DNA of 40,117 nucleotides from Lysobacterales bacterium. GTDB taxonomy: Bacteria; Pseudomonadota; Gammaproteobacteria; Xanthomonadales; SZUA-36. The stretch covers positions 1 to 40,117 of the forward strand of contig JANQPM010000021.1 in assembly GCA_028289465.1 (NCBI GenBank). The letters run 5' to 3'. Below are positions 1 to 8,936 of this stretch, piece after piece (position 1 is the stretch's first letter; each line of letters opens with the position of its first letter). Both the position numbers and the translations under genes were made by a program. The notes beneath the pieces were generated by a model. That model was not told where the DNA came from. It made no database searches and saw nothing but the letters and a program-made list of their open reading frames with translations.

Positions 1-99
1 CTGATTGCGCCGATTGCGATGGAAGAAGGTTTGCGGTTTGCGATCCGAGAAGGTGGCCGGACGGTCGGTGCCGGCGTGGTCGCCAAAATCTTCGAATAA
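1..99 (+). CDS. tuf: Elongation factor Tu, C-terminal end only (partial)
   Basis: The window opens inside a gene. The last 32 codons read [20 protein letters not shown] followed by [12 protein letters not shown], which is the conserved C-terminus of EF-Tu domain 3. EF-Tu carries aminoacyl-tRNA to the ribosomal A site as a GTP complex. The position directly before rpsJ matches the end of a str operon (rpsL-rpsG-fusA-tuf). Only 20 bases separate its stop from rpsJ, so str and S10 genes are probably cotranscribed here. The gene may be one of two tuf copies; that cannot be judged from this fragment. Confidence 0.95.
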   Translation: MIAPIAMEEGLRFAIREGGRTVGAGVVAKIFE

Positions 100-119
100 G
101 CATTACAGAGTATAGAACT

Positions 120-431
120 ATGGCTGACCAGAGAATCCGAATTCGCCTGAAAGCGTTTGATCATCGCCTGATCGACCGCTCCGCACTGGAGATCGTCGAA
201 ACGGCCAAGCGCACGGGTGCGCAGGTTAAGGGACCGATTCCGTTGCCGACGCGCATTGAGAAGCACACCGTGCTGATCTCGCCGCATGTCAACAAGGATG
301 CGCGCGATCAGTACGAAACGCGTACTCACAAGCGTCTGATGGATATCGTGGATCCGAACGACAAGACGGTCGATGCGCTGATGAAGCTGGATCTTGCGGC
401 CGGCGTGGATGTGCAGATCAAGCTGTACTAG
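120..431 (+). CDS. rpsJ: 30S ribosomal protein S10 (uS10)
   Basis: The 103-residue product has the usual S10 length and conserved core ([14 protein letters not shown] near the N-terminus, then [20 protein letters not shown]). S10 sits in the 30S head and, in other bacteria, also joins the NusB antitermination complex. It is first in the S10 cluster. The 20-base space after tuf leaves no room for the long L4-binding leader that precedes rpsJ in E. coli. The stop lies 25 bases before rplC. Confidence 0.97.
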   Translation: MADQRIRIRLKAFDHRLIDRSALEIVETAKRTGAQVKGPIPLPTRIEKHTVLISPHVNKDARDQYETRTHKRLMDIVDPNDKTVDALMKLDLAAGVDVQIKLY

Positions 432-456
432 TGACGAATTGGTCGAGGAAGTCAAC

Positions 457-1101
457 ATGACGATAGGAATTATTGGCCGCAAGCGCGGTATGACACGGGT
501 CTTCACCGAAGATGGTGCCAGCCTGCCTGTCACGGTAATCGAGGTGAGCCCGAATCGCGTGACCCAGGTCAAGACGGAAGAAGCCGACGGCTACCGCGCA
601 CTGCAGGTCACTATGGGCAGCCGGCGCGCCAGCCTGGTCAACAAGCCGGAAGCGGGCCATTTCGCGAAGGCCAATGTAGAGGCCGGCGAAGGTCTGTGGG
701 AGCTGCGCCTCGCTGAAGGTGAGGGCGAGGACATCGAGGTCGGCGCGGAAATTACCGCCGAACGCTTCGAGGCGGGCCAGATCGTGGATGTGACCGGTAT
801 CAGCAAAGGCAAAGGTTTTGCCGGTGCCGTGAAGCGGCATAACTTCCGTACTCAGGACGCGACGCACGGTAATTCCCTGGCGCACCGGGCACCGGGCTCC
901 ATTGGTCAATGCCAGACGCCGGGCCGCGTGTTCAAAGGTAAGAAAATGGCAGGGCATATGGGCGATGAGCGTGTGACAACCCAGAACCTGGAAGTGGTTC
1001 GGGTCGACGCGGATCGCAACCTGCTGTTGATCAAAGGTGCTGTTCCGGGCGCCAAGGGCGGGCAAGTCGTTGTCCGGCCGGCGACCAAGGTTGGCAGTTA
1101 G
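457..1101 (+). CDS. rplC: 50S ribosomal protein L3 (uL3)
   Basis: The start ATG at 457 gives [16 protein letters not shown], the standard L3 N-terminus, and follows a GAGGAA Shine-Dalgarno. A longer frame from 394 would overlap rpsJ and is rejected. The product is 214 residues. The central loop [20 protein letters not shown] is the extension reaching towards the peptidyl transferase centre; its Q in GQCQTPG is the site methylated by PrmB in other gammaproteobacteria (family knowledge). L3 is an early assembly protein of 23S domain VI. Confidence 0.97.
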   Translation: MTIGIIGRKRGMTRVFTEDGASLPVTVIEVSPNRVTQVKTEEADGYRALQVTMGSRRASLVNKPEAGHFAKANVEAGEGLWELRLAEGEGEDIEVGAEITAERFEAGQIVDVTGISKGKGFAGAVKRHNFRTQDATHGNSLAHRAPGSIGQCQTPGRVFKGKKMAGHMGDERVTTQNLEVVRVDADRNLLLIKGAVPGAKGGQVVVRPATKVGS

Positions 1102-1133
1102 GCGCTTGCGGGCAGGGCACTAAGGAGATAACG

Positions 1134-1736
1134 ATGGAACTGGCAGTTGCAGGTGGCAACAAGATAACGGTAAGCGACGCGACATTCGGGCGTAAGTTTT
1201 CCGAAGCACTGGTTCACCAGGTGGTCACGGCTTATTTGGCCGGCGGCCGGGCGGGAACCAAGGCACAGAAGACACGCTCCCAGGTTCGTGGCGGCGGCGC
1301 CAAGCCCTGGCGGCAGAAAGGGACCGGCCGCGCACGCGCGGGCACCATTCGAAGCCCGCTGTGGCGCAGCGGCGGCAGAGCGTTTGCGGCGACTCCGCGC
1401 GACCACGCGCAAAAGGTCAATCGCAAAATGTACCGCGGTGCGATGCAGGCGATTTTGTCCGAGCTGGTCCGCCAGGATCGGCTGGTCATTGTCGATGAGT
1501 TTTCGCTTGATACGCCGAAAACCAAGGCACTGCTGGCCCGGCTGGGCGAACTGGAAATGCAGCAGGGGCTGATCGTTACCGAAAGCGTTGAGGAAAATCT
1601 GTACCTGGCTTCGCGCAACGTGCCAAACGTCTATGCAGTAGACGTTGCCAATATCGACCCGGTCAGCCTGGTCGGAGCCGAGAAGGTGGTCATTACGGTC
1701 GCTGCTGTCGACAAAGTTCAGGAGTGGCTGGGATGA
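1134..1736 (+). CDS. rplD: 50S ribosomal protein L4 (uL4)
   Basis: The 200-residue protein has the L4 hallmark loop, with [20 protein letters not shown] at about residues 46-65, which lines the peptide exit tunnel. A strong AAGGAG lies seven bases before the ATG. L4 is the autoregulator of the S10 operon in enterobacteria, but no matching leader is seen upstream of rpsJ in this window. Its stop overlaps the rplW start (ATGA), implying translational coupling. Confidence 0.97.
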   Translation: MELAVAGGNKITVSDATFGRKFSEALVHQVVTAYLAGGRAGTKAQKTRSQVRGGGAKPWRQKGTGRARAGTIRSPLWRSGGRAFAATPRDHAQKVNRKMYRGAMQAILSELVRQDRLVIVDEFSLDTPKTKALLARLGELEMQQGLIVTESVEENLYLASRNVPNVYAVDVANIDPVSLVGAEKVVITVAAVDKVQEWLG

Positions 1737-2035
1737 GCAAAGAGCGCCTGTACAAGATACTGCTGTCACCGCGTGTGACGGAAAAAACCGCCCGGGTCGG
1801 CGAATCGGCCAACCAGTACGTCTTCCAGGTGGTTAAAGATGCCAATAAGGCGGAAATCAAGAGCGCTGTGGAAATGCTGTTCGAGGTTGACGTTGAAAAC
1901 GTCAGCGTGGTGAACGTCAAAGGCAAATCGAAATCGTTCCGTTTTCGTGCCGGCAAACGCAGTGACTGGAAAAAAGCATACGTTCGGCTGAAGCCGGGTC
2001 AGCATATCGACCTGGTCGAAGCCGATTCAGCGTAA
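1733..2035 (+). CDS. rplW: 50S ribosomal protein L23 (uL23)
   Basis: Start chosen at 1733 ([19 protein letters not shown]), overlapping the rplD stop by four bases. A frame open from 1724 adds only MAG. The product is 100 residues, typical for L23, with the PRVTEK segment near the N-terminus and the basic loop [20 protein letters not shown] near residues 63-82. L23 forms the docking site for trigger factor and SRP at the tunnel exit. Confidence 0.96.
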   Translation: MSKERLYKILLSPRVTEKTARVGESANQYVFQVVKDANKAEIKSAVEMLFEVDVENVSVVNVKGKSKSFRFRAGKRSDWKKAYVRLKPGQHIDLVEADSA

Positions 2036-2047
2036 GGGAAGCATGTC

Positions 2048-2878
2048 ATGGCAATAGTCAAGGCAAAACCAACATCACCGGGCCGCCGTGGCGTGGTGCG
2101 CGTCAAGCACCCGCACCTGCACAAAGGCGAAGCCTATGCGCCATTGCTCGAGAAAAAGAGCAGGACCGGCGGCCGTAACAACAGAGGCCGCATTACCACC
2201 CGGCATCGGGGTGGCGGGCATAAACAGCATTACCGCGTGATCGACTTCAAGCGCAACAAGGACGGTATTCCCGGCCGGGTTGAGCGGATTGAATACGATC
2301 CGAACCGCAGCGCACATATTGCGCTGGTGCTGTACAAGGACGGCGAGCGCCGCTACATCATCGCACCGCGCCATGTACGCGCCGGCGATGACATCATGAG
2401 TGGCCGTGAAGCGCCAATCAAGCCGGGCAATGCGCTGCCGTTGCGCAATATTCCGGTCGGTACCCTGGTGCACTGCATCGAGATGAAGCCGGGTAAAGGC
2501 GCGCAACTGGCCCGCAGTGCCGGCGCATCGGCCCAGTTGGCGGCCCGCGAAGGGCAATACGCCACGCTGCGCCTGCGTTCCGGCGAGATGCGCAGAATTC
2601 CGGCTGCCTGCCGTGCAACGGTCGGCGAGGTGGCAAATTCGGAACATAACCTGGAAAAACTGGGCAAGGCCGGTGCGAAGCGCTGGCGCGGTATTCGCCC
2701 GACCGTACGCGGTGTTGCGATGAATCCGGTGGATCATCCGCATGGCGGCGGCGAGGGCCGGACTTCCGGCGGCCGTCATCCGGTGACGCCGTGGGGTGTG
2801 CCGACCAAAGGTTATAAGACACGTAAGAACCGGGCATCGGACAAATATATTGTTCGCCGCCGGAATAGTAATCGGTAA
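2048..2878 (+). CDS. rplB: 50S ribosomal protein L2 (uL2)
   Basis: The 276-residue protein shows the L2 signatures: [17 protein letters not shown] near the N-terminus, and [20 protein letters not shown] with the conserved histidine of the peptidyl transferase region near residue 229. It is full length. L2 helps subunit association and tRNA binding. It lies 12 bases after rplW and 11 before rpsS, inside the S10 operon. Confidence 0.98.
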   Translation: MAIVKAKPTSPGRRGVVRVKHPHLHKGEAYAPLLEKKSRTGGRNNRGRITTRHRGGGHKQHYRVIDFKRNKDGIPGRVERIEYDPNRSAHIALVLYKDGERRYIIAPRHVRAGDDIMSGREAPIKPGNALPLRNIPVGTLVHCIEMKPGKGAQLARSAGASAQLAAREGQYATLRLRSGEMRRIPAACRATVGEVANSEHNLEKLGKAGAKRWRGIRPTVRGVAMNPVDHPHGGGEGRTSGGRHPVTPWGVPTKGYKTRKNRASDKYIVRRRNSNR

Positions 2879-2889
2879 GGAATACAGCA

Positions 2890-3159
2890 ATGCCACGTTC
2901 GATCAAAAAAGGTCCTTTTATTGACCACCACCTGCAGAAAAAGGTGGACGACGCAATTGCGAACAACAGCAAGCGGCCGATCAAGACCTGGTCCCGCCGG
3001 TCGATGATCTCACCGGATATGGTTGGCCTGACGATTGCGATTCATAACGGCCGGCAGCATGTGCCTGTGCTCATTAACGAGCAGATGGTCGGTCACAAAC
3101 TGGGTGAATTTGCGGCAACGAGGACCTTCCGGGGTCATTCGGGCGACCGCAAGTCCTGA
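2890..3159 (+). CDS. rpsS: 30S ribosomal protein S19 (uS19)
   Basis: The 89-residue S19 begins [19 protein letters not shown] and contains [20 protein letters not shown] and [16 protein letters not shown], all diagnostic. S19 pairs with S13 in the 30S head near the A-site finger. It is preceded by TAAGGAATAC, a good ribosome binding site that overlaps the rplB stop. Confidence 0.98.
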   Translation: MPRSIKKGPFIDHHLQKKVDDAIANNSKRPIKTWSRRSMISPDMVGLTIAIHNGRQHVPVLINEQMVGHKLGEFAATRTFRGHSGDRKS

Positions 3160-3173
3160 TAAGCGAGAAAGTT

Positions 3174-3509
3174 ATGCAAGCAACAGCACGACTCAAAGGC
3201 GCGCGCATTTCTGCACAGAAAGTGCGGCTGGTGGCCGATCAGATTCGCGGTTTACCGGTCGAGCAGGCTGAACAGTTGTTGGCTTTCAGCCCTAAGAAAG
3301 CGGCGCACATTATCAAGAAGGTACTGCTGTCAGCCGTATCGAATGCCGAGCACAACGAAGGTGCCGACATCGATGAGTTGTCAGTTGACACCATCACCGT
3401 GGACGAAGGCCCGACCTTGAAGCGGGGCCGCGCCCGGGCCAAGGGCCGCGGCACACGGATATTGAAGCGGACCAGCCACATTACGATTACTGTGGCCGAC
3501 GACGATTAA
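3174..3509 (+). CDS. rplV: 50S ribosomal protein L22 (uL22)
   Basis: The 111-residue L22 has [20 protein letters not shown] near the N-terminus and the long beta hairpin [20 protein letters not shown], whose tip lines the exit tunnel and is the site of macrolide-resistance changes in other species. The length is normal. It is placed between rpsS and rpsC as in all S10 operons. Confidence 0.97.
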   Translation: MQATARLKGARISAQKVRLVADQIRGLPVEQAEQLLAFSPKKAAHIIKKVLLSAVSNAEHNEGADIDELSVDTITVDEGPTLKRGRARAKGRGTRILKRTSHITITVADDD

Positions 3510-3540
3510 TTAACGAAATAGATACGACCAGGAAAAACAG

Positions 3541-4218
3541 ATGGGTCAAAAGGTACATCCAACCGGTATTCGCCTCGGCATCGCCAAAGACTGGAACTCC
3601 AAGTGGTATGCCGAAAAAGGTGAATTCTCCGAGTTGCTGAAGTCGGATATCGAGGTGCGCGAATTCATTCGCAAGCGTTTGAAGGATGCTGCAGTGAGCA
3701 GAATCCAGATCGAGCGCCCGGCGAAGTCGGCGCGCATTACCGTGCATACCGCGCGGCCGGGTATCGTGATTGGCAAGAAAGGCGAGGACATTGAGCGTCT
3801 GCGGCGCGAAGTCAGCCAGCTGATGGGCGTTCCAACCCACATCAGCGTGTCGGAAATCCGCAAACCGGAACTCGACGCGCAGTTGGTGGCTGAATCCATC
3901 GCCAATCAGCTCGAGCGCCGGATCATGTTCCGCCGTGCAATGAAACGCGCGGTCGGCAATGCGATGCGCCTGGGCGCGCTGGGTATCAAGGTCTGCGTTT
4001 CCGGCCGGTTGAACGGTGCGGATATCGCGCGCAGCGAGTGGTACCGCGAAGGCCGGGTGCCGTTGCATACCCTGCGCGCGGATGTGGATTACGGCCTTGT
4101 GGAAGCACAGACTACTTATGGCGTTCTGGGCGTCAAAGTCTGGATCTACAAGGGTGAGGTATTTGATCTGTATGCGGCATCGGGCGAAGACGATCGCGCC
4201 CAGAAGTCTGCTAGTTAG
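3541..4218 (+). CDS. rpsC: 30S ribosomal protein S3 (uS3)
   Basis: The 225-residue S3 starts [18 protein letters not shown]. The KH domain GXXG loop (GKKG) is at residues 78-81, and the C-terminal domain carries [21 protein letters not shown]3 sits at the mRNA entry and has helicase activity with S4 and S5 in other bacteria. AGGAAAAACAG before the ATG gives the ribosome binding site. Confidence 0.98.
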   Translation: MGQKVHPTGIRLGIAKDWNSKWYAEKGEFSELLKSDIEVREFIRKRLKDAAVSRIQIERPAKSARITVHTARPGIVIGKKGEDIERLRREVSQLMGVPTHISVSEIRKPELDAQLVAESIANQLERRIMFRRAMKRAVGNAMRLGALGIKVCVSGRLNGADIARSEWYREGRVPLHTLRADVDYGLVEAQTTYGVLGVKVWIYKGEVFDLYAASGEDDRAQKSAS

Positions 4219-4229
4219 GAGTTGGAAGA

Positions 4230-4643
4230 ATGCTGCAGCCGAAACGCACAAAATTTAGAAAGCAGCAAAAGGGCCGTAACCGGGGCATCGCCCAGGTCGG
4301 CAACAAAGTGAGCTTTGGTGAGTTCGGTCTGAAGGCCACCACCCGGGGTTTTATCACCGCGCGGCAGATCGAAGCTGCCCGTCGTGCGATTACCCGCCAT
4401 GTCCGCCGCGGCGGCAAACTGTGGATCCGGGTGTTTCCGGACAAACCCATCACCAAAAAACCGGTCGAGGTTCGGATGGGTAAAGGCAAAGGGAACGTGG
4501 AATACTGGGTCGCGCCGATCCAGCCGGGCCGGATGCTATACGAAATTCAAGGTGTCAGCGAAGACGTTGCCCGTGAGGCGTTTCGCCGTGCGGCGGCCAA
4601 ACTCGCCGTTAAAACCACCTTTGTGACGAGGTCGATGCTGTGA
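4230..4643 (+). CDS. rplP: 50S ribosomal protein L16 (uL16)
   Basis: The 137-residue L16 begins [19 protein letters not shown], and [20 protein letters not shown] is the conserved central segment. It helps accommodate A-site tRNA. The arginine before MGKGKG is the residue hydroxylated by the YcfD oxygenase in E. coli (family knowledge). The TGA stop overlaps the rpmC ATG by one base. Confidence 0.97.
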   Translation: MLQPKRTKFRKQQKGRNRGIAQVGNKVSFGEFGLKATTRGFITARQIEAARRAITRHVRRGGKLWIRVFPDKPITKKPVEVRMGKGKGNVEYWVAPIQPGRMLYEIQGVSEDVAREAFRRAAAKLAVKTTFVTRSML

Positions 4644-4846
4644 TGAATGCCAGTGATTTGCGTCAGAAAGCAGTCAGTGAACTGCGGGAAGAATTAGAAG
4701 GGCTGCTGCGCGAACAGTTTAACTTGCGCATGCAGAAAGGTGCCGGTCAGTTGGCAGGCAGTCATGAGCTGCGCCGGGTTCGCCGCGATATCGCGCGCGT
4801 AAAAACGGTAATAAGCGAAAAGAGCAGCGAAGGTAATGCGGTATGA
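4643..4846 (+). CDS. rpmC: 50S ribosomal protein L29 (uL29)
   Basis: The 67-residue helical protein [20 protein letters not shown] is L29, with [20 protein letters not shown] in the middle. The ATG at 4643 shares its A with the rplP TGA. A GTG one codon earlier would add one residue and cannot be excluded. L29 sits by L23 at the tunnel exit. The stop overlaps the rpsQ start (ATGA). Confidence 0.95.
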   Translation: MNASDLRQKAVSELREELEGLLREQFNLRMQKGAGQLAGSHELRRVRRDIARVKTVISEKSSEGNAV

Positions 4847-5118
4847 ATGCCCAGGAAAATAATCAGGCAGAAAAAATTCAACGCACCCAGGTTGGCCGCG
4901 TTGTCAGCAACAAGATGGATAAAACCGTCACGGTATTGCTGGAACGCAAGGTCAAGCACGCGTTGTACGGAAAATACATCAAACGTTCCACCAAGGTGCA
5001 TGCCCACGATGCGGAAAATACCTGCGGTGAGGGCGATATGGTGAAAATTGTCCAGTGCCGTCCGCTGTCCAAACGGAAAAACTGGCAAGTGGTCGAAGTT
5101 CTGGAGCGCGCCCAGTAA
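4843..5118 (+). CDS. rpsQ: 30S ribosomal protein S17 (uS17)
   Basis: The 91-residue S17 has the OB-fold motif [20 protein letters not shown] and, near the C-terminus, [20 protein letters not shown]. It is an early 16S-binding assembly protein. It overlaps the rpmC stop by four bases. A 33-base gap follows before rplN, which starts the spc group in E. coli; no strong promoter is seen in that gap. Confidence 0.97.
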   Translation: MNAQENNQAEKIQRTQVGRVVSNKMDKTVTVLLERKVKHALYGKYIKRSTKVHAHDAENTCGEGDMVKIVQCRPLSKRKNWQVVEVLERAQ

Positions 5119-5151
5119 TTTCTGGGTGGTAATGGATCGAGGATTGAAGCA

Positions 5152-5520
5152 ATGATTCAGATGCAATCCATGCTGACAGCGGCCGATAACAGCGGTGCGC
5201 GTCAGGTGCAGTGTATCAAGGTACTGGGCGGTTCCAAACGCCGTTATGCCGGTATTGGCGACATTATCAAGGTAACGGTGAAGGACGCCATTCCGCGCGG
5301 CAAGGTGAAGAAGGGCGAGGTTTACAACGCCGTTGTGGTCCGGACCAAGCAGGGCGTACGCCGTCGGGACGGTTCATTGATCCGCTTTGACGGGAATGCC
5401 GCGGTGCTGCTGAACGCCAAGTTGGAGCCGATCGGTACCCGTATTTTCGGACCCGTAACGCGCGAACTGCGTTCCGAGCGGTTTATGAAGATTATTTCCC
5501 TGGCGCCGGAAGTGCTGTAG
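5152..5520 (+). CDS. rplN: 50S ribosomal protein L14 (uL14)
   Basis: The 122-residue L14 begins [20 protein letters not shown], with [20 protein letters not shown] and [11 protein letters not shown], all invariant L14 elements. It forms inter-subunit bridges with L19 and is the target of the silencing factor RsfS. It is first of the spc genes. Confidence 0.98.
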   Translation: MIQMQSMLTAADNSGARQVQCIKVLGGSKRRYAGIGDIIKVTVKDAIPRGKVKKGEVYNAVVVRTKQGVRRRDGSLIRFDGNAAVLLNAKLEPIGTRIFGPVTRELRSERFMKIISLAPEVL

Positions 5521-5553
5521 GGCAGCCGGCGGCAAGGACTTAGGAAAAAGACG

Positions 5554-5868
5554 ATGAAAAGAATCCGTAAAGGCGACGAAGTCATTGTTACCGCGGGCCG
5601 CAGCAAAGGCCAGCGGGGTCACGTGCTGCGCGTGGTTGACGATCGCTTGATCGTTGAGAACGTGAACATGATCAAAAAGCACCAGAAGCCTGACCCGAAC
5701 CGGCAGCAGCCGGGCGGCATTATCGAAAAAGAGGCGCCGATTCATGTCTCTAATGTGATGCTGTTCAATCCGGCGACCAACCGCGGGGATCGCGTCAGCT
5801 TTAAGGTACTGGAAGACGGCCGCAAGGTGAGGATATTTAAGTCCACCGGCGAAGCGGTCGATATTTAG
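5554..5868 (+). CDS. rplX: 50S ribosomal protein L24 (uL24)
   Basis: The 104-residue L24 has the KOW motif near the N-terminus ([20 protein letters not shown]) and the typical [20 protein letters not shown] segment. It starts 50S assembly by binding the 5' end of 23S rRNA. A TTAGGAAAAAG ribosome binding site precedes it. Only 11 bases separate it from rplE. Confidence 0.97.
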   Translation: MKRIRKGDEVIVTAGRSKGQRGHVLRVVDDRLIVENVNMIKKHQKPDPNRQQPGGIIEKEAPIHVSNVMLFNPATNRGDRVSFKVLEDGRKVRIFKSTGEAVDI

Positions 5869-5879
5869 GGTTAATAGTC

Positions 5880-6422
5880 ATGGCTAGATTGCAGGAATAC
5901 TATCGCGAAACGGTTGTGCCCCAGTTGATGGAAAAGCTGGGTCTCAATAACGTGATGGAAGTGCCCAGACTGAGCAAGATCACGCTGAACATGGGCGTGG
6001 GCGAAGCGGTGGGCAACAAGAAGGTAATGGAAAATGCGACCGGCGATATGGAAAAGATCGCCGGCCAGAAGCCCGTTGTGACGCTGTCGCGCAAGTCCGT
6101 TGCGAGTTTCAAGATCCGTGACGGTTGGCCGATCGGCTGCAAGGTCACCTTGCGCCGGGACAAAATGTACGAATTCATGGATCGTCTGGTCAATGTGGCC
6201 ATTCCTCGAATTCGGGATTTTCGAGGGCTGAACCGCAAGTCTTTCGACGGTCGCGGCAACTACAGTATGGGCATCAAGGAACAAATCATGTTCCCTGAGA
6301 TCGATTTCGACAAGATCGACGCCATTCGCGGTATGGATATCACCATTACCACGACGGCGAAGAATGACGAAGAAGGTCGGGCGCTGCTGGAAGCGTTCAA
6401 CTTTCCGTTCAAAAGCAAATAG
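5880..6422 (+). CDS. rplE: 50S ribosomal protein L5 (uL5)
   Basis: The 180-residue L5 carries [38 protein letters not shown] and the C-terminal [20 protein letters not shown]. It binds 5S rRNA and contacts P-site tRNA. In E. coli the start of this gene holds the S8 repressor site; I did not find a clear equivalent fold here. The length is normal. Confidence 0.98.
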   Translation: MARLQEYYRETVVPQLMEKLGLNNVMEVPRLSKITLNMGVGEAVGNKKVMENATGDMEKIAGQKPVVTLSRKSVASFKIRDGWPIGCKVTLRRDKMYEFMDRLVNVAIPRIRDFRGLNRKSFDGRGNYSMGIKEQIMFPEIDFDKIDAIRGMDITITTTAKNDEEGRALLEAFNFPFKSK

Positions 6423-6433
6423 AGGATTGGGCA

Positions 6434-6739
6434 ATGGCCAAGATTTCAATGGTAGAGCGGGAGAAAAAGCGCGCCAAGCTGGTTGCCAAGTACGCCGGAA
6501 AAAGGGCGGAGCTGAAAGCGATTATCAAAAATCCCGATGCCGATTTTGAGGAAAAGCAGGACGCGGTGGTAAAACTGCAGAAACTGCCGCGCGATTCCAG
6601 TCCGGTCCGGCAGCGTAACCGTTGCGCCGAATCCGGCCGGCCCCGCGGTTATTACCGCCGTTTCGGCCTGTCGCGCAACAAACTGCGCGAAGCGGCCATG
6701 CGCGGTGATGTACCGGGCCTGCGTAAATCCAGTTGGTAA
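6434..6739 (+). CDS. rpsN: 30S ribosomal protein S14 (uS14), long zinc-free form
   Basis: At 101 residues this is the long proteobacterial S14. The C-terminal half reads [20 protein letters not shown] with a single cysteine and no CxxC pairs, so it does not bind zinc. This contrasts with the zinc-type L36 later in the same cluster. It starts 11 bases after rplE. A 56-base gap to rpsH follows. Confidence 0.97.
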   Translation: MAKISMVEREKKRAKLVAKYAGKRAELKAIIKNPDADFEEKQDAVVKLQKLPRDSSPVRQRNRCAESGRPRGYYRRFGLSRNKLREAAMRGDVPGLRKSSW

Positions 6740-6795
6740 TTGGCACGAGACCCCGACAGCGGTTTCGTCAGTTAATAGAGAGAAGGTAGAAGCAC

Positions 6796-7191
6796 ATGAG
6801 CATGAGCGACCCCATTGCGGATATGCTGACCCGCATCCGTAACGCCCAGGCCACTCACAAAGCGACGGTGAGCATACCGTCCTCCAAGATTAAAGTGGGC
6901 ATCGCCCAGGTTTTGAAGGATGAGGGCTATATCACCGATTTCGGCGTGTCCGAAAACGACGGCAAACCGAGCCTGCAAGTCACGCTCAAGTATGTCGACG
7001 GCCGCGGCGTGATCGAAAAAATGCGGCGTTACAGCCGGCCCGGTCTGCGTCAATACCGCGGCAAAGATAATCTGCCCAAGGTGCGCAACGGTCTCGGCAT
7101 TGCCGTGGTCAGTACCTCCAAGGGCATTATGACCGACGCCCAGGCGCGCAAAAGCGGCCAGGGCGGCGAAGTGCTTTGCACTGTGACGTAA
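6796..7191 (+). CDS. rpsH: 30S ribosomal protein S8 (uS8)
   Basis: The 131-residue S8 begins [20 protein letters not shown] and ends with the conserved [20 protein letters not shown] plus GGEVLCTV. It binds 16S helix 21 and is the spc operon repressor in E. coli. The ribosome binding site GAGAAGG is nine bases upstream of the ATG. Confidence 0.98.
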   Translation: MSMSDPIADMLTRIRNAQATHKATVSIPSSKIKVGIAQVLKDEGYITDFGVSENDGKPSLQVTLKYVDGRGVIEKMRRYSRPGLRQYRGKDNLPKVRNGLGIAVVSTSKGIMTDAQARKSGQGGEVLCTVT

Positions 7192-7202
7192 CGGAGAAGA
7201 CC

Positions 7203-7730
7203 ATGTCACGCGTAGCGAGTAACCCCATTACCCTGCCGAAAGGCGTTGAAGTGAACATCAACGGTCAGGATGTATCGGTAAAAGGTCCGAAGGGCAATAT
7301 GGCCATGGCGCTGCACCCCAGCGTCGGGCTGCAGCAGGAAGACGGCGTGCTGACCGTTCAGGCCGCGGAAGGCCAGGCCCGTGCGATGGCCGGCACCATG
7401 CGTGCGCTGCTGAACAACCTGGTGATCGGCGTGACCGACGGCTTTGAGCGCAAGCTGGAGCTGGTCGGGGTCGGTTACCGCGCTCAGGCGCAGGGCAGCA
7501 AACTGACCCTCAGCCTGGGCTTCAGCCATCCGGTGGAATACCAGGTGCCGGAAGGCGTCACGGTGGAAACGCCGAGCCAGACGGAAATTGTGATCAAAGG
7601 CAGCGACAAGCAGAAAGTCGGCCAGGTTGCAGCGGAGATCCGCGCTTACCGGCCACCCGAGCCTTACAAAGGCAAGGGCGTACGCTATAGCGATGAACGC
7701 GTTGTCCGCAAGGAAGCGAAGAAAGCCTGA
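7203..7730 (+). CDS. rplF: 50S ribosomal protein L6 (uL6)
   Basis: The start at 7203 ([20 protein letters not shown]) has ACGGAGAAG just upstream; a longer frame from 7176 overlaps rpsH and is rejected. The 175-residue product has two repeated L6 domains and the C-terminal [20 protein letters not shown] that contacts 23S rRNA near the factor-binding site. Length and motifs are normal. Confidence 0.97.
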   Translation: MSRVASNPITLPKGVEVNINGQDVSVKGPKGNMAMALHPSVGLQQEDGVLTVQAAEGQARAMAGTMRALLNNLVIGVTDGFERKLELVGVGYRAQAQGSKLTLSLGFSHPVEYQVPEGVTVETPSQTEIVIKGSDKQKVGQVAAEIRAYRPPEPYKGKGVRYSDERVVRKEAKKA

Positions 7731-7764
7731 TCGGCGGGCAGTGTCGTAGAGAGAGTAAGCGAAG

Positions 7765-8121
7765 ATGACAAACGACAAGAGAAATACACGCTTGCGGCGT
7801 GCCAGAAAAGCGCGGGCGCGGATCAAGACCCTGGGCGTACCCCGTCTCAGCGTGTTTCGTTCCGGCCGGCATCTGTATGCCCAGGTGATTACTGCGGATG
7901 CGCAGGTGGTCGCTGCGGCCAATACGCTGCAAAAAGACGTTCGCGACGGCCTGAAGGGTACCAAGAACAAGGCTGCCGCAGCGGTTGTCGGCCAGAAAAT
8001 CGCCGAACGCGCGAAAGCGGCCGGTATCGAGACAGTGGCGTTCGACCGGTCGGGCTTCAAATACCACGGTCGTATCAAAGAACTGGCGGATGCCGCCCGG
8101 GAAGGCGGACTCAAGTTCTGA
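7765..8121 (+). CDS. rplR: 50S ribosomal protein L18 (uL18)
   Basis: The 118-residue L18 has a basic N-terminal tail ([19 protein letters not shown]), then [17 protein letters not shown] and the C-terminal [20 protein letters not shown]. With L5 it docks 5S rRNA in the central protuberance. It sits between rplF and rpsE as in other spc operons. Confidence 0.98.
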   Translation: MTNDKRNTRLRRARKARARIKTLGVPRLSVFRSGRHLYAQVITADAQVVAAANTLQKDVRDGLKGTKNKAAAAVVGQKIAERAKAAGIETVAFDRSGFKYHGRIKELADAAREGGLKF

Positions 8122-8155
8122 GTCCTATCCTGGTTTTGAATAATAGGTAAGCATT

Positions 8156-8668
8156 ATGGCAAATGTAGATCGGGACAACGGTGACGGCCTGCTGGAGAAG
8201 CTGGTAGCGGTCAATCGCGTTGCCAAGGTAGTGAAAGGTGGCCGGCAGTTCGGCTTTACCGCATTGTCCGTCGTCGGCGACGGCGCCGGTAAGGTGGGTT
8301 TCGGCTATGGCAAGGCGCGTGAAGTTCCTGTCGCGATTCAGAAGGCGATGGAAAAAGCGCGCAAGAACATGGTCAATATTCCGCTGAAGGAAGGCACGTT
8401 GTGGCATCCGGTGAAGGCGCGTCATGGCGGTTCGCGGGTGTACATGCAGCCGGCCTCGGAAGGTACCGGTGTGATTGCCGGCGGTGCGATGCGCGCGGTG
8501 TTCGAAGCGGTTGGCGTGAATAACGTGCTGGCCAAGAGCATCGGCTCCAACAACCCGAACAATCTGGTCCGTGCGACGATCAAGGGCCTGCAGGAAATGC
8601 AGAACCCCGAATCGGTTGCGTACAAACGCGGCAAGCCGGTTGAAGAGATACTTGAAAATCATGGCTAA
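8156..8668 (+). CDS. rpsE: 30S ribosomal protein S5 (uS5)
   Basis: The 170-residue S5 has the N-terminal double-stranded RNA-binding fold ([20 protein letters not shown]) and [20 protein letters not shown] near the end. It guards translational accuracy with S4. The stop (GGC TAA, 8663-8668) lies inside the sequence atggctaagatta, which looks like the former start of rpmD: ATG at 8661 in the +1 frame relative to rpsE. The ancestral genes therefore overlapped by eight bases before the downstream insertion. Confidence 0.98.
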   Translation: MANVDRDNGDGLLEKLVAVNRVAKVVKGGRQFGFTALSVVGDGAGKVGFGYGKAREVPVAIQKAMEKARKNMVNIPLKEGTLWHPVKARHGGSRVYMQPASEGTGVIAGGAMRAVFEAVGVNNVLAKSIGSNNPNNLVRATIKGLQEMQNPESVAYKRGKPVEEILENHG

Positions 8669-8936
8669 GATTAGCACTTATCTCATTACTCCTCACGGTG
8701 CCGCCGGCAGTTCGTGTCTGCCAGATCAAGGCGGGAGGAATGATGTTGGCTACTTGCCAATGAATGACGAGCAACGTAGAACTGGTGGACACGAGCCCCG
8801 GCCCGAAGGGTTGTGGCCAAAAGCCGCCCCATCTGCGTTACTCGGCTTGACCATAGAAATTACTAAGGCCTGCGCCGAGTGCCTTAATGGCTGCGGCTTT
8901 TGGCCACAACGTCATCCGCGAGGAGTAATGAGATGA
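8661..8936 (+). CDS. Chimeric 91-codon frame: old rpmD start fused to element sequence (possible leader peptide)
   Basis: Reading from ATG 8661, the first four codons are MAKI, the expected L30 N-terminus, then the frame enters the inserted element. It stays open for 91 codons and ends at TGA 8934-8936, which overlaps the ATG (8933) of the present rpmD as ATGA. The product is not a recognisable protein; it contains a cysteine cluster CAECLNGC near residues 71-78. A GC-rich stretch of this length can be open by chance. The exact ATGA overlap and the position of the rpmD ribosome binding site inside a stem suggest, as inference, that translation of this frame opens the stem and couples to rpmD. 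Confidence 0.35.
   Translation: MAKISTYLITPHGAAGSSCLPDQGGRNDVGYLPMNDEQRRTGGHEPRPEGLWPKAAPSALLGLTIEITKACAECLNGCGFWPQRHPRGVMR
8703..8802. repeat. Fold-back arm A inside the element
   Basis: tcgtgtctgccag at 8712-8724 pairs with ctggtggacacga at 8782-8794 over 13 positions, two of them G-U if transcribed. After a small internal loop, five more G-C pairs form between 8703-8707 and 8798-8802. A short hairpin ttggc-tactt-gccaa (8746-8760) lies in the apical loop. Confidence 0.6.
8810..8910. repeat. Fold-back arm B: perfect 18-bp inverted repeat inside the element
   Basis: gttgtggccaaaagccgc (8810-8827) is matched exactly by its reverse complement at 8893-8910. Inside it, actcggc (8840-8846) pairs with gccgagt (8874-8880), and taaggc (8864-8869) can alternatively pair with gcctta (8881-8886). 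It could be a separate small palindromic element nested in the larger one; no flanking duplication is seen around it. Confidence 0.7.
8921..8935 (+). promoter_or_regulatory. Element-derived Shine-Dalgarno and start codon of rpmD, inside a stem
   Basis: AGGAG (8921-8925) lies seven bases before ATG 8933. Both are part of the right end of the inserted element. The same bases (8920-8943) can pair with 8671-8694 at the left end over 24 positions, with one mismatch and one G-U pair. The start site would then be closed unless a ribosome or other factor opens the left arm. Confidence 0.65.

Noticed and set aside
418..1065. 215-codon minus-strand open frame
   Set aside because: It lies entirely opposite rplC, has no family features, and reflects GC-rich codon bias.
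2075..2896. 273-codon minus-strand open frame
   Set aside because: Opposite rplB; low-complexity composition and no ribosome binding site. A shadow of a real gene.
8571..8660. Upstream extension of the read-through frame before ATG 8661
   Set aside because: It runs inside rpsE in another frame. Only the part from the old rpmD start makes biological sense.
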